From positions 1 through 21,341 of the forward strand of contig JAEDMH010000025.1 in the NCBI GenBank assembly GCA_016303095.1: a DNA stretch of 21,341 nt. Reading direction: 5' to 3'. Position numbers and translations under genes: made by a program. The DNA comes from Lentisphaeria bacterium (GTDB lineage Bacteria > Verrucomicrobiota > Lentisphaeria > Oligosphaerales > Oligosphaeraceae). How positions within the stretch are numbered: position 1 is the stretch's first letter; each line of letters begins with the position of its first letter. The notes below the pieces were generated by a model. It did not search any database. It was not told the origin of the DNA and saw nothing but the letters and a program-made list of their open reading frames with translations. Positions 7,194 to 14,989 of this stretch are shown here, one piece after another.

Positions 7194-8663
7194 GTGAACC
7201 ACCCCCCCTCTTCCATCTCAGAACGGGAACCACGCGCCTCGGATTCCCCGTTGCCCCGGCTGCTGGAGGGGGTGGTGACCTTGCGAAAAATCAGCGCCGG
7301 CGCCTATGGAACGGTCTATTTGGGACGGGATGCGGCGCATCGGGAACTGGCGGTAAAGGCCCTGCATCCCCAGGTTTCCCTGGAGGGGCAAGAGCGGGAG
7401 CGCCAGGGATTGGTGGCCTTTCTGGAGGAGTTCCAGAACGGGGACGAGCATCTTCTCACGGTGCATCAGATCTCTCCGCCGGGCCAGCTCCTTTGCTATT
7501 CCATGGAGCTGGCGGACAATCTGAACGACCCCTGTTCCTCCGACGACTATGCCTCCGCCACCCTGGGGGCATGGATGGCACGTCATGGTCCCGCCACCGT
7601 GGAGCAGGTGGTGGATTGGATGCACCAACTGTTGGACGGGGTGGGGGCCCTTCATGCTCGCGGCCTCCTCCATCGAGACCTGAAACCGGGAAATCTCTAT
7701 TTTGTCCGGGGACGTCTGAAGATCGGGGATTACGGTCTAGTGACGCGCTGGAATCCTGAAAGCACCCTGATTGGCACGGAAGCGTACATTCCGGAAGGGC
7801 TGAAAGCCGCCTCTCCGGAAATGGATCTCTATGCCCTGGGGAAGATTCTCTACACGCTGATTACGGGCTTGCCGGTGGGGGAGTATCCCCGGATTCCCAG
7901 GGAAAAGATGTCGAATCGGGCGCTGGTGGCCCTGAATCGCTTTGTCCTGGAGCGGGCTTGCTCCGATGTGCCCGCCCACCGCTTTCATACGGTGCAAGCC
8001 TTCCGGGAGGCGTTCGACCGCATCTGCAATCCTGCCGCCCGCCTTCAACGGAGACGGATCCTCATGGGGCGTCTCCAGGCGGCGGGAATCCTGGCGGGGG
8101 TGATGCTGGCGGCGGCCTTGGGAGGAATCTGGTTTTGGGAGCGTTTGAACCAAGGAGGCGCGGACTATTCCCCTGACCCGCTGCGATGGTTCGAGCAAAT
8201 TTCTCCCTCCCTGGGGGAGATGCATTTGGCATTCCATGAGGAGCGCTTCCCGGAGACGGATTCCCCGGAAACGAAGGTTGCTTTTTTTCTGGAGGAGTTT
8301 TCCATGGAGAAGGAGGAGTTCGAGCTCTATTTTGAGGCGACCTCCGATCGGCGTCTGGCGGAATTGCGGGTGGCGTTTTTGGATTCGGCGGGGGAGGTGG
8401 TGAAGGAGATTCGGAGTTTGCTGACGCCCCGGGGAGTCTATTCGGAGACGACCCTCATCTCCGGGGAGTCCCGAGGGGCGCAGACCTGGGGCATCCGCGT
8501 TCTTGCCCGAAGGAAGCAGGAGTGGCTTTTGCTGGCCAATGGAAGACCTGTCCTGGACACCCCTCCTCCCTCCTTCCCTCCCCCCTGGCACATCCGGCTT
8601 ACCCTCTCCTCTCAGGAGGAGGGACAGTTGGCCCTGAAGAGACTCTGCGTCTTCACTCCCTAG
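7194..8663 (+). CDS. Transmembrane Hanks-type serine/threonine protein kinase
   Basis: A 489-aa protein. The cytoplasmic kinase domain (about 28-275) shows the glycine loop SAGAYGTVYLG, the ATP-binding Lys55 (ELAVKAL), the catalytic loop HRDLKPGN (160-167, Asp162), DYG (179-181) in place of DFG, and a GTEAYIPE activation-segment end. One membrane helix follows (about 295-315) after an Arg-rich stop-transfer stretch. A 170-residue C-terminal domain should lie outside the membrane. Its strand-rich end (NGRPVLD, then IRLTL and LALKRLCV) looks like a concanavalin/LamG-like sandwich, which is inference only. The start is a GTG at 7194; no ATG occurs before the kinase domain and no strong ribosome site is seen. 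Its place 204 bp after the sigma/anti-sigma pair suggests it takes part in the same signalling. Confidence 0.88.
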   Translation: MNHPPSSISEREPRASDSPLPRLLEGVVTLRKISAGAYGTVYLGRDAAHRELAVKALHPQVSLEGQERERQGLVAFLEEFQNGDEHLLTVHQISPPGQLLCYSMELADNLNDPCSSDDYASATLGAWMARHGPATVEQVVDWMHQLLDGVGALHARGLLHRDLKPGNLYFVRGRLKIGDYGLVTRWNPESTLIGTEAYIPEGLKAASPEMDLYALGKILYTLITGLPVGEYPRIPREKMSNRALVALNRFVLERACSDVPAHRFHTVQAFREAFDRICNPAARLQRRRILMGRLQAAGILAGVMLAAALGGIWFWERLNQGGADYSPDPLRWFEQISPSLGEMHLAFHEERFPETDSPETKVAFFLEEFSMEKEEFELYFEATSDRRLAELRVAFLDSAGEVVKEIRSLLTPRGVYSETTLISGESRGAQTWGIRVLARRKQEWLLLANGRPVLDTPPPSFPPPWHIRLTLSSQEEGQLALKRLCVFTP

Positions 8664-8739
8664 CCCCTCCCTCTCTCTTGCCGGAAAAGGGCCTCCTTCG
8701 GCTTCCCCACCGGCCTCCTCTCTTTTCCTGTGTGTCCCC

Positions 8740-10722
8740 ATGCGTGAACTCTGCGGCTTTGTCCTGGCTGCCGGCGAAGGAAGCCGGATGCGCCCCGCCA
8801 CCTTCTTGCGTCCCAAGGCCCTCCTGCCCTTTTGCGGAGTGCCTCTCCTCACCTTGGCGTTGGAGGAGCTGCGGGCTCTTCCCCAGGTGAAGAGACTGGT
8901 GGTGAACGCCGCCTATTTGGGGGAGCAGGTGGAGGAAGCCTGTGGACGGTATGGCCAGGAATACGGGGTGGAGGTGAGGTGTTCCCGGGAGGCGCGTCGT
9001 CTGAACCACGGGGGCGGGCTGCGGAAGGGGGTGAAGGAATGTGCCCCCTTGGCCGATGCCATCCTGGTGCGCAATGTGGACGTGGTGCATAACTTCCCTT
9101 TGGAGAGTCTGTTGCGTTTCCATGAGGAACGCCAGGCGGATGTGAGCGCCCTCCTGGTGCCGCCGCTCCGTCCCGAAGGAGTGAAGATTTCTTCCCACGG
9201 AGACATCCTGGATTTCCATTCTTCCGAGGGCGGGTATACCTTTGCCGGTATCTATGTAATGCGCCGGGACATCCTGGATTTTCTCCCCCCGGAGGAGGAG
9301 GCCCCCAGCATTCTCCTGGCCTTCCGCCGTGCCGCCGCCGCAGGACGCCGGGTTTTGGGCTGCGTGGCCGATTCTCAGGTCTTCTGGTCGGATGTGGGCA
9401 CTCCCGCAGAGTATCTCCAGGCCCACGGAGCCGTGATGGACTGCGCTGTCCCGGGCAATCCCGCCCTGCGCCAGGCCATTGTGGAACAAAGTCTTCGCCG
9501 GGCTGCCCTGGAGCAGGCGGGCGTCCGCTGCCAGGGCGCCTTGGGCCTGGGGAAAAATCTCCAGGTTCCCGCCGGGAGCCATCTTCATCAAGTGGTCCTG
9601 TGGGATGATACCCGCCTCCCCGCCCCAGCTCTCTACTCCACAGGCATTCTCTGGGGAACTCCCCCGCCTCCCCTTCCTCCCACCAGCCCAGGCCGCCAGC
9701 CGGATGCCCGCATCGCCCAGACCCTCCATCTCCGTCTTCCCGCTCCCTCCCCAGGGACTTCCCCAGGGGGAGGGGTGCTGAAGCAGGGGTCGGGTCGGCG
9801 CTACGTGCCTCTAGTGGAAGAGGAGACAGGCCGGGAGAAGGGGGTGTTGTGGAGCGCCTATTCCCTGGAGCGCAGGGAAAATTCCGCCTTTGTGGCCGTG
9901 GCCCGCTTTCTCCAGGCTCTGGAGATTCCCGTGCCCGACATTCTCCTGCATTTCCCGGAGGCCGGCGAGGTGGTGATGGAGGATGTGGGACGGCTGGATT
10001 TGATGGGCGTGCCTCCCGCTGAGCGGGGACCGTGGCTCTCTCAGCTGGTGGCCCAGGCCGCCAGACTTCATGTCCATGGCCTGCGCCATCCCCTGGCTCC
10101 TGCTCTCCCTCTTCAGCCCCCTTTCACCCAGGAAACCTATCGGTGGGAACGAGACTACTTCCGCCATCATCTCCTGGAAACCGTGCTGGATGCCCCGGAA
10201 CTCTGGAGCGAAGAGGCCTCCGCCGAATCCGCCAGAATCCAGTCCCTCCTGCTGGCAGAACCCCCCGCTCTGATTCACCGGGATTTTCAGGGGGCCAACG
10301 TGAAGGTGCAACGAGAACAGGGGCGTTGTCTCTGGATTGATTTCCAGGGGATGCGCCAGGGGGCGGCCGCCTACGACTTGGCCTCCCTCCTCTATGATCC
10401 CTATGTGGAATACTCTCCCCAGGAACGGCTTGACGCTTGGAGGGCATACGCCAAGGCAGGGGAACGGGAAGGGGGAACCCCGCCCCAGGAACGAATCTTC
10501 CACCTGGCCGCCGTCCAACGGCTGATGCAGGCCCTGGGGGCCTATGGAAAATTGTGGCGCCAGGATGGATTGGGGTGGTATCAGCACCACATTGCCTCGG
10601 GCCTGGCCCATCTTCGCCAGGCGGCCCAGGCCGGCGGATTGCCGGGATTCTGCGCCTTGGCCGCCCAGGCCCAGGAAAAATGGAGCCTTCTGGAGCAAGA
10701 CGAGGGGAAGAGACTGGGGTGA
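8740..10722 (+). CDS. Fused sugar-1-phosphate nucleotidyltransferase and sugar kinase (MurU-AmgK-like)
   Basis: A 660-aa two-domain enzyme. The N-terminal half (about 1-235) is a nucleotidyltransferase: VLAAGEGSRMRP (8-19), Lys26 in RPKALLP, metal-site Asp114 (VRNVD), a GGGLRKG loop, and W-S-DVGTP (216-222). A Pro-rich linker (about 245-350) includes a short stretch like a beta-helix remnant. The C-terminal half (about 350-640) is an APH-fold kinase: VVMEDVG, catalytic HRDFQGAN (513-520, Asp515) and IDFQGM (Asp534) followed by AYDLASLLYDP. This kinase pattern fits AmgK, which phosphorylates N-acetylmuramate/GlcNAc at C1; the N-terminal half fits MurU, which makes UDP-MurNAc. Together they would recycle peptidoglycan sugars directly to UDP-MurNAc. 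Substrate is inferred; other sugars or alcohols (LicA/LicC-like) are less likely because the kinase motif is IDFQ, not the LicA type. No Shine-Dalgarno is evident. Confidence 0.82.
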   Translation: MRELCGFVLAAGEGSRMRPATFLRPKALLPFCGVPLLTLALEELRALPQVKRLVVNAAYLGEQVEEACGRYGQEYGVEVRCSREARRLNHGGGLRKGVKECAPLADAILVRNVDVVHNFPLESLLRFHEERQADVSALLVPPLRPEGVKISSHGDILDFHSSEGGYTFAGIYVMRRDILDFLPPEEEAPSILLAFRRAAAAGRRVLGCVADSQVFWSDVGTPAEYLQAHGAVMDCAVPGNPALRQAIVEQSLRRAALEQAGVRCQGALGLGKNLQVPAGSHLHQVVLWDDTRLPAPALYSTGILWGTPPPPLPPTSPGRQPDARIAQTLHLRLPAPSPGTSPGGGVLKQGSGRRYVPLVEEETGREKGVLWSAYSLERRENSAFVAVARFLQALEIPVPDILLHFPEAGEVVMEDVGRLDLMGVPPAERGPWLSQLVAQAARLHVHGLRHPLAPALPLQPPFTQETYRWERDYFRHHLLETVLDAPELWSEEASAESARIQSLLLAEPPALIHRDFQGANVKVQREQGRCLWIDFQGMRQGAAAYDLASLLYDPYVEYSPQERLDAWRAYAKAGEREGGTPPQERIFHLAAVQRLMQALGAYGKLWRQDGLGWYQHHIASGLAHLRQAAQAGGLPGFCALAAQAQEKWSLLEQDEGKRLG

Positions 10723-10749
10723 TCCCCCATCATCCTGTTGCCCCCCCAT

Positions 10750-10798
10750 GATACAAACAAAAGAGGCGGCCGTCGGGAGGAGTTTCCCGGCGACCGCC
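10750..10798 (-). terminator. Intrinsic terminator of the FadL-type gene
   Basis: GGCGG/CCGCC plus an 8-bp inner stem (CGTCGGGA with TCCCGGCG, one G-T pair and one mismatch between the two parts) spans 10765-10798. On the minus strand it is followed by TCTTTTGTTTGTAT. It lies 52 bp past the stop of the FadL-type gene and between two convergent genes, so it may also stop plus-strand readthrough. Confidence 0.75.
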
Positions 10799-10807
10799 TT
10801 CTGGTTT

Positions 10808-10836
10808 CCCCTCCTCCTGTTTTCAGGGAGGAGGGG
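10808..10836. other. Second hairpin in the convergent intergenic region
   Basis: CCCCTCCTCC (10808-10817) pairs perfectly with GGAGGAGGGG (10827-10836) across a 9-nt loop, 13 bp past the FadL-type stop codon. It has no T-run on either side. Together with the terminator at 10765 it forms a double-hairpin 3' region. Confidence 0.5.
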
Positions 10837-10849
10837 CTTCGCAAGCAGG

Positions 10850-12100
10850 TTAGAACTCGTATTTGAGGCCCAGGGAGAGGAGATCCGTGTAGCCACGGTA
10901 GGTGCCCTTGATGTACTGGGTCTCGGAGAGCTTCTGGATGGCGTGGCTGCGATGGAAGAAGATGTGGTTCCAGCCGGCGTCCAACCGAAGGTGCTCGTTC
11001 CACTGGTAGGAGGCGCCGACGCAGGCCCAAATCCGGTGGGAGTCGGGCAGCATCACGGTCTTGTTCTCCTGCTTGGTGACGGCCCGCTGATCAAAGGCGG
11101 TGCCGCAACGCAGGGTCCACTTGTCGTTGAGCTTGTATTCTCCGCCCAGGGAGAAGCGCCAGGAGTCGTGCCACTTCATCACCTGGGTGTTCTTGGTCAC
11201 CAGAGGCCCACGCTGGAAGACGGTGGTCATCTCCTTCATGGTGCTCCACTGGGTCCAGGCAATGTCCGCCATCAAGGTCAGCTTGTCGGTGATCTTCTGC
11301 TGGACGCCAAAGTTCACATTCTGGGGCATCTTCAGCTTCAGGGTGGCGTGATCCTTGTAGTGGGTGCCCGTGCCCAGGAAAGCGCCCAGCATGGGGGGGA
11401 TGTTGTAGAACTTGGCGTCCAGATCCAGTTCATAGGTGGAGCGGGAGCGATAGCCCAGACCAAAGGTGGTGCCTTCCCAGGGCTTCCACACCACGCCCAG
11501 GGTGAAGCCAATGCCCACGTCATCCCCCTTCATCTGGAGCTTGGTGTCCCGTCCATAGGTGGCGGTGGGCAGCTTCTGGCGGGCCTTCATTTCCGCATAG
11601 TCAATCATCAGTCCGGCGCCCACGGCCAGGGTGTCGGAGAGGCGATAGGAGACGGAGGGGAGGATTTCGATGACGGCGATGGAGGTGTCGATGCCAAAGT
11701 AGCGTCCCACCCAGTTGCGGTGGTAGTTGGTGGCGGTGCCGCTGGTGGCGCTCATGGCCAGATTCAGATTCAGCCCATCGCCGATGGGATAGACATAGTC
11801 CAAGTTGGGGATGAGGGTCTGGCGGATGATGTCGCCGCTTTCATGTCCGGGAATGGTGCTGCCATCGTCATGGAACTTGACTTTTCCCGTGAGTATATGG
11901 TTTCCCAGCACCAGGGTGGGGCGTTCCACCCAGGCCGCGCCGGCGGGGTTGAAATAGAGGGCGGAGGGATCGTCAGTGCTGGCCGTCATGCCCGCCAAGC
12001 CCCGCCCCAGGCCGGAGACGGACTGCTCCAGGATGGAGAATCCGGAGGCGAAGAGGAGGGCGGAGGAAAGAAGACTGCAGAGAAGGAGGAGTTTCTTCAT
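10850..12100 (-). CDS. Outer-membrane protein of the FadL/OmpP1 family
   Basis: A 416-aa protein with a signal peptide (MKKLLLLCSLLSSALLFASG, cleaved before FSILEQ). The mature start, with SGLGRGLAGMTASTDDPSAL and then YFNPAG, is the N-terminal plug signature of FadL/TodX-type barrels. The rest is a run of amphipathic strands with alternating aromatic and polar residues, ending in LKYEF with the C-terminal Phe expected for barrel assembly. These proteins pass hydrophobic molecules such as long-chain fatty acids or aromatics through the outer membrane; the cargo here is unknown. The ATG at 12100 is preferred over distant in-frame codons up to 12577 because it opens the signal peptide; the extension reads through repeat DNA. 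No strong ribosome site is seen. Confidence 0.92.
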   Translation of the reverse strand: MKKLLLLCSLLSSALLFASGFSILEQSVSGLGRGLAGMTASTDDPSALYFNPAGAAWVERPTLVLGNHILTGKVKFHDDGSTIPGHESGDIIRQTLIPNLDYVYPIGDGLNLNLAMSATSGTATNYHRNWVGRYFGIDTSIAVIEILPSVSYRLSDTLAVGAGLMIDYAEMKARQKLPTATYGRDTKLQMKGDDVGIGFTLGVVWKPWEGTTFGLGYRSRSTYELDLDAKFYNIPPMLGAFLGTGTHYKDHATLKLKMPQNVNFGVQQKITDKLTLMADIAWTQWSTMKEMTTVFQRGPLVTKNTQVMKWHDSWRFSLGGEYKLNDKWTLRCGTAFDQRAVTKQENKTVMLPDSHRIWACVGASYQWNEHLRLDAGWNHIFFHRSHAIQKLSETQYIKGTYRGYTDLLSLGLKYEF

Positions 12101-12205
12101 GATGTCTTGGGGAAGAAGGGAAACAGGGGGCGCACTTGCACTCGGGAAAAAAGAGGGAGGCGGAAACCCTGGAAAGGCCTGTAAGATAATCCCTAATGGG
12201 TAAAT

Positions 12206-12645
12206 TGTGCCATCTCTAGGTGGGATACGGCCTCCCGGGGGACCCATGGGGGAAACAGGTCGGACAGGGAAACGCCGGCAAACCGGCGCCAGAGAACACG
12301 GAGAGACCCTGCGGGGCCACGGAGGACACGGAGGCCCGGCAAGCCGGGCGCGCGGAGAGGGGCGCTGCCGCTTCAACACAGAGGACACGGAAACGCCGGC
12401 AAGCCGGCGCACGGAAACCACGGAGAGGGGCGGTCCGTGCTGCCCGCACGTCCCGCCCTGGGTTCTTTTTTGTGGGGCGGGGCGGCCGACGGTGGCCGTC
12501 TGCCTTGTGGCTGCCGGGGGCGCTTCTGGGGAGAAAATGCCCTGCCGGGCACCCTCTCCCCCTGGCTTCCCCGGCACCCACTTTCTGGACGGGATGCCCC
12601 GCCCAGAAACGCCCCCACCACTGGCCTATTTTTGGGATGTAAATC
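12206..12645 (+). repeat. Palindrome-and-spacer repeat cluster (non-coding), first copy
   Basis: This stretch holds no credible gene; open frames here are low-complexity and run on both strands. Palindromes lie at 12273-12288 (CGCCGG-CAAA-CCGGCG), 12334-12349 (GCCCGGC-AA-GCCGGGC) and 12394-12409 (CGCCGGC-AA-GCCGGCG). They are separated by spacers built from words like cacagaggacacgg. A longer hairpin at 12427-12459 has arms GGGGCGG/CCGCCCT and CGTGC/GCACG. More small hairpins follow, for example GACGG-TGG-CCGTC (12488-12500) and TGCCC-TGCC-GGGCA (12538-12551). The same parts occur at 20.8-21.15 kb. Confidence 0.8.
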
Positions 12646-12920
12646 CTAGCCCCTCTAGGATTTCTAGATTTCTAGATCCCCCGCTTGCGGGGGGGAAGGG
12701 GGGATCCTCATGAACCGCGTAGCGGTGGGAGGATCGCTAGACGGGGGTGAAGGGAGGCCCAAGGGGCCGACCGAAACCCCCGGCAGGATCGAAAATGAAT
12801 CCGAACCCCGTAGGGGTGGCAGGCACGATTTCGACGGGGGTGAAAGCGCAAGCGCAACCCCCGGCGCCTCTAGAATCTCTAGCTTTCTAGCTTTCTAGAG
12901 TGGCTAGCTTTTTAGCTTTT
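12646..12920 (+). repeat. CTAG-flanked two-part hairpin module, complete copy
   Basis: The left CTAG array (12646, 12655, 12664, 12672) is followed by the hairpin CCCCCGC-TT-GCGGGGG (12678-12693). Two related hairpin units 91 nt apart come next. Unit A: ACCGC-GTA-GCGGT (12714-12726), then CGGGGGT (12742-12748) pairing with ACCCCCG (12776-12782) around an inner GGCCC/GGGCC hairpin (12756-12768). Unit B: ACCCC-GTA-GGGGT (12805-12817), then CGGGGGT (12835-12841) with ACCCCCG (12857-12863) around GCGC-AA-GCGC (12846-12855). The right CTAG array follows (12870, 12879, 12887, 12895, 12904). A 62-aa open frame spans it, but its frame is not kept in the copy at 21.2 kb. Confidence 0.8.
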
Positions 12921-12945
12921 CCCTGCTTTTATGGGGGAGTAGGGA

Positions 12946-14115
12946 TTATTCTTCGGCGGGGAGCCAGTCTTCCAGGATCAAGGGGAAGAGGGGGCAGTCG
13001 AAGGCATCGGAGCGGAGGGTGGGGGCGATATGCTGGAGGACCCACTTTTCCTGGAAGCTCTTTTGCATTTTTCTGAGGAGTTCCTCCTCCGTGGGGATTC
13101 CCTCTGGCTCTCGCTTGGAGAGAAGGATTTGGGCGACCTTGAGGGTTTCCTCCCCTCCTGCCTGCTGAGGAGGATATTCCTCCAGCACCCGGATATAGCG
13201 GTAGGAGGTAGGCGTTTCGATGAGTCCGCTGGTCTGTCCTTTGCCCAGAGTGAAAGGCTGTCCCCAGTTGCAGTCGGTGATTTCCTGGCGGGTCATGGGG
13301 GTGGAGAAGACGCCGCCGTTCACGGATTCAGTGCCTTCGGAGAAGGTTTTCGCCAGGAGGCAGAACCCCTCGTCGGTGTGAAAACCATCCATCTCGGCAA
13401 TGGTCTTGAACTCCTCCAGTTTCTTCGCCATCTCCTGTTGGAAGTAATCCCGGAGTCCCTGGAGTTTCTTTTTCCCTTCCTCCAGGACTTCCGGGGGAAC
13501 CTGGACTTCCTCCAGACGGCTGTCCAGATATTTCAGGAGGAGAAGGGCGTCGGAGCGGGAGAGTTGGAGAGGGCTGGCGGGGGTGTCGGAGAATCGGGCC
13601 AGATAGTCGTCCAGGGTTTTCCCGGGGTTGGTTTCCGCCCAGCGGAGGGAGAGGCGATGACGATCCGTCTCGGTGGGGGGCTGGCATTTCTCCCGGGCCT
13701 CCTGGAGGAGGACCTTTTGCTGGATGATTCCCCGGAGGAATTGAAGGCATTTCTTTTGTTGTCTGGTATCCTTCTCAAAGGAGGTGGCGTTCTGGTTGCT
13801 TCCCGTATTTCCCCGGCGAGAAACGCTCTGCACCCGCTGGAAATAATCCAGGATCTCGCTATAGGTGTATTCCTGGTGGAAGAGACGCAAGGCCACATCC
13901 CGTCCGGCCAGCATGGCCATGCCGGCAGAGGTGAGGGGCGACTCCTCTTCCTCCGAAGACTCCCCTGCCTTGTCGAATTCCGGCGCGGTGGTTTCCTCCA
14001 GGGCAGTGGGCGTCGCCTCGGGAGCGGGTGTGGGTGTGGGTGAGGGTGAGGGGGAGCATCCGGGGGCGACGGCCAGGAGAAGGAGAACGCAAAGGAGGGG
14101 GAGCAGGGAGTTCAT
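12946..14115 (-). CDS. Lipoprotein with parvulin-type (PpiC/SurA-like) peptidyl-prolyl isomerase region
   Basis: A 389-aa protein. The signal peptide ends in AVAPGC (Cys20 as lipid anchor) and is followed by a Pro/Thr/Glu-rich linker (21-60) typical of lipoproteins that reach from the membrane. A long helical region (70-240) recalls the SurA/PrsA chaperone helices. Residues about 250-315 (FCLLAKTFSEGTESVNGGVF, then FTLGKGQTSGLIETP and YRYIRVLEEYP) match the parvulin core: the Lys/Ser strand, the GG turn, the 'GxxSG-ET' strand and the final 'YxxIRVLE'. It probably helps fold exported proteins in the periplasm. The family match is moderate, and isomerase activity is not certain because the N-terminal 'H-I-L' strand of parvulins is not obvious. 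It shares its direction with the next gene upstream, at a 58-bp gap. Confidence 0.78.
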   Translation of the reverse strand: MNSLLPLLCVLLLLAVAPGCSPSPSPTPTPAPEATPTALEETTAPEFDKAGESSEEEESPLTSAGMAMLAGRDVALRLFHQEYTYSEILDYFQRVQSVSRRGNTGSNQNATSFEKDTRQQKKCLQFLRGIIQQKVLLQEAREKCQPPTETDRHRLSLRWAETNPGKTLDDYLARFSDTPASPLQLSRSDALLLLKYLDSRLEEVQVPPEVLEEGKKKLQGLRDYFQQEMAKKLEEFKTIAEMDGFHTDEGFCLLAKTFSEGTESVNGGVFSTPMTRQEITDCNWGQPFTLGKGQTSGLIETPTSYRYIRVLEEYPPQQAGGEETLKVAQILLSKREPEGIPTEEELLRKMQKSFQEKWVLQHIAPTLRSDAFDCPLFPLILEDWLPAEE

Positions 14116-14173
14116 GAGCGGGAGCAGGGAGGGTAGGGAAAATGTCTGTGTGTGGGGGGGGAGGGGGAAATGG

Positions 14174-14989
14174 TCAGGGATCCACTCGCTGTTCTCCCTT
14201 GGCGTTTTTCAACCAAAGGTAGGCTTCTTCCCGGTTGGTGACCCCATCCCCATGGGTCACGTTGTCCATATATTCCAAGGCGGTTTGCTGCTGCCAATCC
14301 TGGCCGTTTTCCAGGATTTCCAAAAAGATGGGAAGAGCCAGGGACACATCCATGGTGGAGATTTTCAGCATAAGGACATCCAGGGAATCCTGGTCGGTGC
14401 AGGCCAGCAGGGCTTCCTTGGCGGAGTCATAGAACTCGTCCAGATCCAAGTCCTCCGTGGGTTCCAATTCTCCCTCCTCCGAGGTGTTGATCTCCGTGGC
14501 AATGGTGTCCAGAATGCCGCTGATGGCGGAGACGGCCTCCTGGGCAATCTCCGGCTCTCCATCTCCCACCAACTGGGACAACAGGTGAATGGCGGCGGGA
14601 TTGCTGACCCACTGCAGGGGAGCGATGGCCGCATAACGACGCACCTCCGAGGCAGACTCCGTCAGAAAAGCCGCCTGGGCTAAAATGTCCTCGGTCTGGT
14701 TGGTGTCCAAAATCTCCTGCATCCGCTGCACTTCGCTGTCCTTGGCGCCCTCCTCTTCCCAATCTCTCTGGGAAGAGATGAAGATCTCCTCTGTTCCCTC
14801 CCCAGGAGACTCCTCCGGGATGACCGCGGGCATGGTGTCCATGGCAGAAGAAGGCGCTCCCTCCTGAGGAGTGGCCTCCCTGGTAACTTCTCCCTGGGTA
14901 GGCGATGAGCCGGTGTTCCGCAGCCCAAAGGCAATGGCTCCTGCCAGGAGCAGCAGGACAAGGAGGGAAAAAATCAGGTTCTTGTGCAT
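14174..14989 (-). CDS. Membrane-anchored helical-repeat (HEAT-like) protein of unknown function
   Basis: A 271-aa protein. One N-terminal membrane helix or uncleaved signal anchor (MHKNLIFSLLVLLLLAGAIA) is followed by an acidic, Ser/Pro-rich linker (about 25-85). The rest is paired helices of HEAT-like type: residues near NPAAIHLLSQLVGDGEPEIA and AQEAVSAISGILDTIATEI show the usual two-helix pattern and could hold other proteins. The ATG at 14989 is chosen because it starts the membrane helix; the longer frame from 15154 runs into spacer. It lies 58 bp before the parvulin-like lipoprotein, so the two probably work together at the membrane. Confidence 0.75.
   Translation of the reverse strand: MHKNLIFSLLVLLLLAGAIAFGLRNTGSSPTQGEVTREATPQEGAPSSAMDTMPAVIPEESPGEGTEEIFISSQRDWEEEGAKDSEVQRMQEILDTNQTEDILAQAAFLTESASEVRRYAAIAPLQWVSNPAAIHLLSQLVGDGEPEIAQEAVSAISGILDTIATEINTSEEGELEPTEDLDLDEFYDSAKEALLACTDQDSLDVLMLKISTMDVSLALPIFLEILENGQDWQQQTALEYMDNVTHGDGVTNREEAYLWLKNAKGEQRVDP

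Noticed and set aside
10544..12184. A 546-codon plus-strand frame opposite the FadL-type gene
   Set aside because: Antisense shadow; the minus strand encodes a signal peptide, a FadL plug motif and a C-terminal Phe.
12101..12205. Promoter for the FadL-type gene
   Set aside because: TTATCT/TATCTT-like -10 candidates exist on the minus strand but no acceptable -35 partner at 16-18 bp, so none is called.
12700..12870. tRNA-like or group II intron RNA
   Set aside because: No acceptor stem with a T-loop (GTTCGA-type) sequence, no domain V-type hairpin, and no intron-encoded protein nearby.
12207..12898. Several short open frames through the first repeat cluster, on both strands
   Set aside because: They are built of repeat words and palindromes, lack credible starts, and the frame is not kept in the second copy of the repeat.
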